Shown here piece by piece: positions 58,749 to 64,000 of a DNA stretch of 64,000 bases; within the stretch, counting starts at the first letter, position 1; every line of letters starts with the position of its first letter. Source of the DNA: Gemmatimonadaceae bacterium (GTDB taxonomy: Bacteria; Gemmatimonadota; Gemmatimonadetes; Gemmatimonadales; Gemmatimonadaceae); the NCBI GenBank assembly GCA_019694735.1, contig JAIBBJ010000064.1, positions 1-64,000 on the forward strand, written 5' to 3'. The translations under genes were made by a program, and so were the position numbers. A model generated the notes under the pieces. It was not told where the DNA came from and did not search any database. It saw only the letters and a list, made by a program, of their open reading frames with translations.

Positions 58749-58810
58749 GGCACTGATCCGCGCGCACGGTCCCTCGGATGCCACGCCGTCCGGGCGGCGC
58801 ACCCGGCCGC

Positions 58811-58816
58811 TATCTT
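58811..58816 (+). promoter_or_regulatory. Putative -10 of cotH-like gene, near-leaderless
   Basis: TATCTT followed by GCCCCGGG and ATG (8-base spacing). Fits the TANNTT pattern; no -35. Confidence 0.45.
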
Positions 58817-58824
58817 GCCCCGGG

Positions 58825-60102
58825 ATGGTCCTCCGCCGTCCCGCGGGCGCGCTCGCGCTCCTCGTCCTCCTCGCCGCCTGCTTCGGGGCCGACGGCGTCA
58901 CGCCGCCGGCGGCCCCGCCGCCGGCCGAGATCGGCCGCTTCCCCACCCTGGTCGTCACCACCGCGGGCGGCGCCGCGATCACCTCGCGCGAGACCTACGT
59001 GCCCGGCACCTGGCGCCTCGTGGACACCAACGCCACGCTCCTCGCCGAGGGCGCGCTCGACATCCGCGGGCGCGGCAACTCCACCTGGGACATGCCGAAG
59101 AAGCCGTACCGCGTGCGGCTCGCCGCCGGCGCCGCGCTCCTCGGGATGCCCAGCAACCGCCATTGGGCGCTCCTCGCCAACTACGCCGACAAGACGCTCC
59201 TCCGCAACGACCTCGTCTTCGACCTCGGCCGCCGCCTCGGCGCCGCCTACGTGCCGCGCGCCCGCTTCGTCCACCTCGAGCTCAACGGATCGTATGATGG
59301 CGTGTACCAGCTCACCGAGCACATCCGCGTGGACCCGGTGCGCGTCAACATCCCCGAGCTCCGCATCGGCGACACCACCGCGGCCGTCATCACCGGCGGG
59401 TACCTGCTGGAGGTGGACGAGCGTTTCGGCGAGGAGTTCTGCTGGCGGACGCCGCGGGCCGCGATGGCCGTCTGCGCGAAGAGCCCCGAGACCCTCGCGC
59501 GGCCGGGATGGGAGCGCCAGCAGGCCTACATCACCGGCTACCTCCGCGAACTCGAGGACGCGCTCTACGGCCCCGGCTTCGCCGACCCGGCCACCGGCTA
59601 CGCGGCCTACCTCGACGTGCCATCGGCGGTGGACTACCTGCTCGTCAACGAGCTCGTGAAGAACGTGGACGGCAACCTGCGGCTCAGCACCTACCTCACC
59701 AAGCCGCGCGGCGGCCCGCTCACCTTCGGCCCGCTCTGGGACTTCGACATCACGCTCGGCAACGTGAACTACGGCGGCGCTGACGCGACCGAGGGGTGGC
59801 AGGTGGCGACGGCGCCGTGGTTCGCGCGGCTGCTGCAGGACCCGGCGTTCGTGCAGCGCGTGAAGGACCGTTGGCGGCAGCTGCGCGCCGACGGGACGAT
59901 CACCGCCTGGCAGTTCTCCCTGGTCACGCGGGCGCAGTACATGAGCGCCGAGCAGCAGCGCAACTTCGCGCGCTGGCCGATCCTCTCCACCTGGGTCTGG
60001 CCCAACCGCGTCGTGACGGGGAGCTACGACGGCGAGGTGTGGGCGATGCGCGAGTGGCTGGCGGCGCGGGTGGGGTGGATGGACGCGCAACTCCGCGACT
60101 GA
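58825..60102 (+). CDS. CotH-family lipoprotein kinase
   Basis: A 425-residue secreted lipoprotein: VLRRPAGALALLVLLAACFG with the lipobox Cys. The mature part is a CotH domain, an atypical protein kinase fold first known from spore coats. Family blocks are DIRGRGNSTWDMPKKPYRVR, LANYADKTLLRNDLVFDLG, LELNGSYDGVYQLTEHIRVD, ITGGYLLEVDERFG and the metal/catalytic FGPLWDFDITLGNVN. Substrates in Gram-negative bacteria are unknown. It is alone, 40 bases before the antiporter gene, which has its own -10. Confidence 0.88.
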   Translation: MVLRRPAGALALLVLLAACFGADGVTPPAAPPPAEIGRFPTLVVTTAGGAAITSRETYVPGTWRLVDTNATLLAEGALDIRGRGNSTWDMPKKPYRVRLAAGAALLGMPSNRHWALLANYADKTLLRNDLVFDLGRRLGAAYVPRARFVHLELNGSYDGVYQLTEHIRVDPVRVNIPELRIGDTTAAVITGGYLLEVDERFGEEFCWRTPRAAMAVCAKSPETLARPGWERQQAYITGYLRELEDALYGPGFADPATGYAAYLDVPSAVDYLLVNELVKNVDGNLRLSTYLTKPRGGPLTFGPLWDFDITLGNVNYGGADATEGWQVATAPWFARLLQDPAFVQRVKDRWRQLRADGTITAWQFSLVTRAQYMSAEQQRNFARWPILSTWVWPNRVVTGSYDGEVWAMREWLAARVGWMDAQLRD

Positions 60103-60129
60103 CGGGGTCCGCGCGTCCGGCCCCGACGC

Positions 60130-60135
60130 TAGCTT
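60130..60135 (+). promoter_or_regulatory. Putative -10 of antiporter gene, leaderless spacing
   Basis: TAGCTT followed by CCCCTC and GTG, 6-base spacing. Transcription would start at the initiation codon. Confidence 0.5.
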
Positions 60136-60141
60136 CCCCTC

Positions 60142-61719
60142 GTGCACGAGACCGCCCCCCAACTCCTGCTCGGCATCACCCTCGCCGCGCTGGTCGTGGC
60201 GCTCTCCGCCCTCGCCCGGCGGCTGCCCATCCCGTCGCCGATCCTCCAGGTCGCCGCCGGCGCCGCGATCGCGGTCATCCCCGGGCTCCCCATCCCGGCG
60301 CTCTCCCCCGACGTCGTCTTCTTCGTCTTCCTCCCGCCCATCCTCTGGGCGGCGGCGTACTTCACGTCGCTCCGCGAGTTCCGCGCGAACCTCCGCCCCA
60401 TCGGCCTCCTCGCCATCGGGCTCGTCGTCGCCACCACCGCCGTCGTCGCGCTCGTCGCCCGCGCGCTCATCCCCGGGATGCCGTGGCCCGTCGCCGTCGC
60501 GCTCGGCGCCATCGTCTCCCCGCCCGACGCCGTCGCCGCGGCCGCGATCGTCTCGCGCCTCCCCGTCCCGCGCCGCGTCATCGTGATCCTCGAGGGCGAG
60601 TCGCTCGTCAACGACGCCTCCGCGCTGGTCCTCTACCGCACCGCCGTCGCCGCGGCCGTCACCGGCGCGTTCAGCTGGGGCGAGAGCGTCGTCCGCTTCT
60701 TCATCGATGCCGGCGTCGGCGCCGCGATCGGCCTCGCCGTCGGCTGGCTCGTCATCGAGGCCGCGCGTCGCACGCGCGACTCGCTCGCCGAGGTGCTGCT
60801 GACGCTCGCCGGGCCGTACGTGGCGTGGATCGCAGCCGAGACGCTCCACGTGTCGGCGGTGCTGGCCTGCGTCGCGGGCGGGCTGTACGTGCGGCAGCAC
60901 CTCTCGACCGCCGTCGCACCGCTTTCCCGCATCCAGGCCCGCGCGGTGTGGGACCTCCTCGTCTTCACGCTCAACGCGGTGATCTTCCTGCTCCTCGGCG
61001 CGCAGAGCTCCGCGCTCGTCGCCGACGTGCCCCCCGGGATGCTCTGGGCCACCGTGCGCGCCGGGCTCGTCCTCGGCGTCGTCGCCATCGTCGTGCGGCT
61101 GCTCTGGGTCCCGCTCGGCACCTGGCTGCCCCGGTGGTTCGACGCGCGGATCCGGCAGAAGGAGCCCGCGCCGAACCCGAAGGCGGTCGTGCTGGTCGGC
61201 TGGACGGCGATGCGCGGCATCGTCTCCCTCGCCTCGGCGCTCGCCCTGCCGCTCACCCTCGCCGACGGCAGCGCCTTCCCGCACCGCGGCGAGATCCTGC
61301 TGATGACGGTGGTGATCGTCGGCCTCACCCTCGTGGTGCAGGGGCTGACGCTGGAGCCGATCCTCCGGTGGATGCGCTTCACGCCGGAGACCGCGCATCA
61401 TCACGAGATGAAGCTCGCCCGGCGCGAGACGACCCGCCGGGCGATCGAGACGCTGGACGACCTCTCGCGCGAGGCGGGCGTGGATGCGCGGGACGTGACC
61501 TGGCTCAAGCGCGAGATGCAGGAGCGCCTCGCCGAGGCGCAGCAGCACGGCGGGAGCGAGGCGGGGCGGCGGCAGCTCCGGCTCGCGACGATCGCGGCGC
61601 AGCGGCGGATGCTGGTGCGGTTGCGGAACGAGGACGCGATCAGCGACGAGGTCTTGCGGGAGCTGGAGCAGGAGCTGGACCTGGAGGCGATACGGGTCGG
61701 GGGTGGGGAGGCGCGGTGA
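60142..61719 (+). CDS. Na+/H+ antiporter, CPA1 family
   Basis: A 525-residue exchanger with about 12 helices in residues 5-410. The ion-binding Asn-Asp pair of CPA1 proteins is in ILEGESLVNDASALVLYRTA, preceded by ALGAIVSPPDAVAAAAIVS, and the conserved Arg is in GWTAMRGIVSLASALALPL. A 110-residue cytoplasmic helical tail, rich in Glu and Arg, begins with a His cluster (AHHHEMK) and may regulate activity. It resembles E. coli YjcE and NhaP-type proteins. GTG start. Confidence 0.93.
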   Translation: MHETAPQLLLGITLAALVVALSALARRLPIPSPILQVAAGAAIAVIPGLPIPALSPDVVFFVFLPPILWAAAYFTSLREFRANLRPIGLLAIGLVVATTAVVALVARALIPGMPWPVAVALGAIVSPPDAVAAAAIVSRLPVPRRVIVILEGESLVNDASALVLYRTAVAAAVTGAFSWGESVVRFFIDAGVGAAIGLAVGWLVIEAARRTRDSLAEVLLTLAGPYVAWIAAETLHVSAVLACVAGGLYVRQHLSTAVAPLSRIQARAVWDLLVFTLNAVIFLLLGAQSSALVADVPPGMLWATVRAGLVLGVVAIVVRLLWVPLGTWLPRWFDARIRQKEPAPNPKAVVLVGWTAMRGIVSLASALALPLTLADGSAFPHRGEILLMTVVIVGLTLVVQGLTLEPILRWMRFTPETAHHHEMKLARRETTRRAIETLDDLSREAGVDARDVTWLKREMQERLAEAQQHGGSEAGRRQLRLATIAAQRRMLVRLRNEDAISDEVLRELEQELDLEAIRVGGGEAR

Positions 61720-61755
61720 TGGCGCCTCCCTTGCGCAGCCCCCGTCCCGGCGCGC

Positions 61756-61761
61756 TAGCAT
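61756..61761 (+). promoter_or_regulatory. Putative -10 of the small membrane protein pair
   Basis: TAGCAT about 69 bases before the start of the first gene of the pair. Confidence 0.3.
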
Positions 61762-61829
61762 TGCGGGGGACGGTTCCCCTTCCCCCCAGTCGTCGCACAC
61801 CGAGTGCCGGCCCCCGGAGGGCCTTCCAT

Positions 61830-62192
61830 ATGGTCGCCGCCGACCTCGGCGAACACAGCTCGCTCGCCGAACTCCTGAGCGCCCGCGCCCGCCGCACCCC
61901 GCGCGACCGCCTCGTCCTCGACATCGTCGGCGGCCTCCTCGTCGCCGCCGTCGCCGCCTGGGCCCGCCCCGGCGGCTGGGTCGTCCTCACCGCCGCCGCC
62001 ACCTGCTTCGTCGCCTATGGCGCCTGGGCCCTCGCCGAGCTCAAGCTCCTCTCCGTCCCGTGGCCCGAGCGCGTCCCCCGCGAGGGGCTCTGGCGCGCCC
62101 TCCAGGGCGGGGCCGCCTTCCTCGGCGTCGGCGCCTTCATCCTCCTCCTCTTCGCCGGACTCGGCGTCGGCCTCGGCTCCATCAAGTCGTGA
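61830..62192 (+). CDS. Small membrane protein (phage-holin-like layout)
   Basis: A 120-residue protein with GGAGG nine bases before ATG 61830. It starts with a soluble amphipathic segment (AADLGEHSSLAELLSARARR). It then has three hydrophobic stretches (LVLDIVGGLLVAAVAAW, WVVLTAAATCFVAYGAWAL, GAAFLGVGAFILLLFAGLG). The layout resembles the putative holin-superfamily/YqjE-type proteins, but I cannot assign it firmly. GTGA overlap with the next gene. Confidence 0.7.
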   Translation: MVAADLGEHSSLAELLSARARRTPRDRLVLDIVGGLLVAAVAAWARPGGWVVLTAAATCFVAYGAWALAELKLLSVPWPERVPREGLWRALQGGAAFLGVGAFILLLFAGLGVGLGSIKS

Positions 62193-62626
62193 GCGACCGC
62201 CTCTCCATCAAGGCGATCCTCGTCGGTGCGCTCGTGGACCTCCTCGCGAGCCTGCTCGGCGGATTCATCGCGGCCGTCGCGGCCGCCGTCATCGTCGGCC
62301 TGCAGGCCGACCCCGGGGCCGACCAGGTCGGCGCCATCTCGACCGCGTTCGCCGAGAGCGTCCCGCTCGCCCTCATCGGCATCGCCGCCGGTTCGATCGG
62401 CAGCATCGCCACCGGCTGGGTCGCCGCCCGCATCGCCGGCGCGCGCCACGTCCTCCACGGCACCCTCGCCGCGTCCGTGCTGCTTCCGTGGGCCCTCTGG
62501 AGCGCCTTCGTCTCCGTGTCGCCGCTGCCGCGCGGGCTCGCGATCCTGCTCGTCCCGGCGGGCCCTGCCCTCGGCGCGCTCGGCGGCCTCATCGCCGCGC
62601 GGCGCGCCGGGCCGGCGCGCGCGTAG
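62189..62626 (+). CDS. Small membrane protein, function unknown
   Basis: A 145-residue protein with four predicted helices (AILVGALVDLLASLLGGFI, SVPLALIGIAAGSIGSIATG, LAASVLLPWALWSAFVSV, LAILLVPAGPALGALGGLI). GTG 62189 overlaps the previous stop as GTGA, so the pair is translationally coupled and may form one complex. The stop abuts the stop of the convergent Kir-type gene with no gap. Confidence 0.7.
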   Translation: MSDRLSIKAILVGALVDLLASLLGGFIAAVAAAVIVGLQADPGADQVGAISTAFAESVPLALIGIAAGSIGSIATGWVAARIAGARHVLHGTLAASVLLPWALWSAFVSVSPLPRGLAILLVPAGPALGALGGLIAARRAGPARA

Positions 62627-63658
62627 TCAGCCCAGCACCACCGCCGGCGCCCCTTCCGCGGCGGCCGGCACGCGCGTCGTCCCTTCCGCGAGCGGCTCCG
62701 TCCGGCTCAGCCGCTCCACGTCGATCGCGATCACGTCGTCCGGCGCGCTCGTGAAGATGCTCGCGAACTTCACGTCCCAGCGCAGCTCCTCGAACGTGTA
62801 GCTCGTCCGCTGCCGCACCGTCGTCGAGAACGTCTCCTCGTGCGCCGTCACGGAGATGATGATCTCCGCCTCCGCCCGCCGCAGGTCGTCCGGCGTGAGC
62901 CCCCGCAGCGGGCTCTTCGCGTCGATCGGGTGCACCACCGTCCAGTGCAGGTTGAACAGCTCCACCTGGTCGCGCTCCAGCGCGAGCCAGTGGAAGTTCC
63001 GCTCCCGCTTCCCGTCGAACCGCTCGAACCAGCTGAGGATCACCCGCACCCGCACGTCGCTCAGCTCGCCGGGCCGCTCGTTCACCATCCGGAACATCAG
63101 CCCGCGCCCGCCCTCGTACGGCGCGACGATCGCCGACTCCGAGAACCGCAGCCGGATCCGCGGCCGCATCAGCCGCGCGATGATCAGTCCGCCCGCCGTC
63201 ACGAGGAACAGGATCCCCGTGATGGACTCCAGGATCACGAGCCAGTTCGCCGTGCTCCCCACCGCGTGCACGCCGTCCGTGCCCGTCGTCGTGAACGTGC
63301 CGACGCTGAAGCTCAGCGCGCGCAGGAACGGGTCGTCGAGCCCGAGCGCCTCGGTCCCCGCGAGCGCCGCCGGACCCAGCGAACGGAACGCGATCGCGAA
63401 CACGCCGTTCACGAGCAGCAGGATCCCCACCAGCCACCAGAGGAACCGCGGCCACGTCGCGTCGAGCGCGGCGAGGTAGAAGCGCTCCGCCCGCTGCGAC
63501 CCGAGCCCGTACTTGCGGCTCGACGGCGAGCCGTCGCGGTTCACGAACCGGCCGCGGGCGGTGTTCGCGACGACGCGGCCAAGGCCGAGGTCGCGGGTCT
63601 CGATCTCGGTGTCCTGCTCCGACGGGTCCGGCGGGACGCTCTGCTGGGGCGCGGTCAT
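62627..63658 (-). CDS. Inward-rectifier-type (KirBac-like) channel with altered selectivity filter
   Basis: A 343-residue protein with Kir layout. The N-terminal GRFVNRDGSPSSRKYGLG region precedes M1 (WWLVGILLLVNGVFAIAF). Then come the pore region, M2 (ILESITGILFLVTAGGLII, about 155-175) and a cytoplasmic immunoglobulin-like domain (LRFSESAIVAPYEGGRGLMF, MVNERPGELSDVRVRVILS, WTVVHPIDAKSPL). The K+ filter TVGYG is replaced by TTGTD within SFSVGTFTTTGTDGVHAVG, so K+ selectivity is doubtful. ATG 63658; it shares a short gap with the divergent FGE-like gene. Confidence 0.85.
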   Translation of the reverse strand: MTAPQQSVPPDPSEQDTEIETRDLGLGRVVANTARGRFVNRDGSPSSRKYGLGSQRAERFYLAALDATWPRFLWWLVGILLLVNGVFAIAFRSLGPAALAGTEALGLDDPFLRALSFSVGTFTTTGTDGVHAVGSTANWLVILESITGILFLVTAGGLIIARLMRPRIRLRFSESAIVAPYEGGRGLMFRMVNERPGELSDVRVRVILSWFERFDGKRERNFHWLALERDQVELFNLHWTVVHPIDAKSPLRGLTPDDLRRAEAEIIISVTAHEETFSTTVRQRTSYTFEELRWDVKFASIFTSAPDDVIAIDVERLSRTEPLAEGTTRVPAAAEGAPAVVLG

Positions 63659-63701
63659 GCCGAAGGATACCGTGCGGGGTGGCGGCCCCGCCAACGCCCC
63701 G

Positions 63702-63707
63702 TAGCTT
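63702..63707 (+). promoter_or_regulatory. Putative -10 of the FGE-like gene, leaderless spacing
   Basis: TAGCTT followed by CCCGCC and GTG. It has the same hexamer and spacing as the antiporter gene, which supports GTG 63714 as start. Confidence 0.45.
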
Positions 63708-63713
63708 CCCGCC

Positions 63714-64000
63714 GTGCCGCGCTTCCCTTCCCCCGTCCCACCCGTGCGACTGCTCCGTTCCGCCCCGTTCCTCGCGCTTGCGCTCCTCGCGCCCGCCGTC
63801 GCGCCCGCGCTCGGCGCGCAGGAGATCGTCACCGACTCCCTCCCCGGCCAGCGCTTGCGCTGGGAGCTCGTCCGCGTCCCCGCCGGCACTGCCACCGTCG
63901 CGGGCCCCGACGGCCCGCGGCAGGTATCGGTCGAGAGCTTCCTCATCGGCCGCACCGAGGTCCCGTGGGACCTCTACGACGTCTTCTACTTCCGCCTCGA
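63714..64000 (+). CDS. Secreted formylglycine-generating-enzyme-like protein, N-terminal part
   Basis: Open to the window edge. The start is GTG 63714 (leaderless -10) or GTG 63744, which begins the signal peptide proper (VRLLRSAPFLALALLAPAVA, cleavage near LGAQE). The mature part, LRWELVRVPAGTATVAGPDG then VSVESFLIGRTEVPWDLYDV, matches the opening of SUMF1/FGE-sulfatase domains, where F-x-I/M-G-R-x-E-V-T precedes the conserved W/Y. True FGEs oxidise a Cys in sulfatases, but most bacterial relatives have other or unknown roles. The catalytic half is outside the window. Confidence 0.72.
   Translation, partial: MPRFPSPVPPVRLLRSAPFLALALLAPAVAPALGAQEIVTDSLPGQRLRWELVRVPAGTATVAGPDGPRQVSVESFLIGRTEVPWDLYDVFYFRL

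Noticed and set aside
58810-61800. Very long minus-strand open frame (about 996 codons) opposite cotH and the antiporter
   Set aside because: Translation is Arg/Asp/Gly/His-rich with no domain. It is the expected antisense shadow of GC-rich genes with strong codon bias.

Overview
The window is GC-rich chromosomal DNA from a Gram-negative bacterium with a lipopolysaccharide-type outer membrane. It encodes Kdo synthesis, Lpt export, an outer-membrane barrel and lipoproteins, a 14-subunit respiratory complex I, and menaquinone synthesis by the futalosine route. This combination, with the base composition and gene order, fits Gemmatimonadota best. That placement is inferred from content, since there is no rRNA in the window. 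No rRNA, CRISPR array, insertion sequence or prophage was seen.

Left edge (1-2.6 kb, all + strand): the end of an outer-membrane barrel gene, an exported Gly/Ser-rich protein, tRNA-Arg(CCU) and a membrane-anchored TPR protein. Between the convergent TPR and dapF genes lies a 28-bp sequence built like a chromosomal dif site (2592-2619). A Xer recombinase is encoded 18 kb away. Gene polarity flips at this point: + to the left, and 49 of 50 genes on - from 2.7 to 53.4 kb. This is what a replication terminus would produce.

2.7-19.3 kb (-): one tightly packed run of 15 genes, kdsB-pyrG-kdsA-kdsC-kdsD-lptC-lptA-like-lptB-rpoN-GT2-GT4-flippase-YfhO-DPM synthase-dapF, most joined by ATGA/GTGA overlaps. 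It links CTP and CMP-Kdo supply, LPS transport, sigma-54, lipid-linked glycan assembly and peptidoglycan precursor synthesis.

19.4-31.9 kb: a TonB-domain protein (+), then on - trpG/pabA, xerD, dedA, ispF, the menaquinone genes mqnC/mqnA/mqnE, fabF, acpP, fabG, fabD, fabH, plsX, rpmF and a YceD-family gene. 32.2-38.7 kb (-): ndk, sucD, sucC, a UPF0182 membrane protein and a phosphomannomutase. 38.8-53.4 kb (-): complete nuoABCDEFGHIJKLMN, with a palindrome in front of nuoA.

53.6-64 kb is mixed in strand and more accessory: dcd, three poorly recognised proteins (two of them lipoproteins), an orphan membrane histidine kinase, a fragment resembling the end of a nucleotidyltransferase-like gene, a CotH-type lipoprotein kinase, a CPA1 antiporter, two small membrane proteins, a Kir-type channel with an abnormal selectivity filter, and the start of a formylglycine-generating-enzyme-like protein.

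A recurring TANNTT hexamer precedes many transcription units. In several it sits exactly 6 nt from the start codon, which suggests leaderless transcripts.
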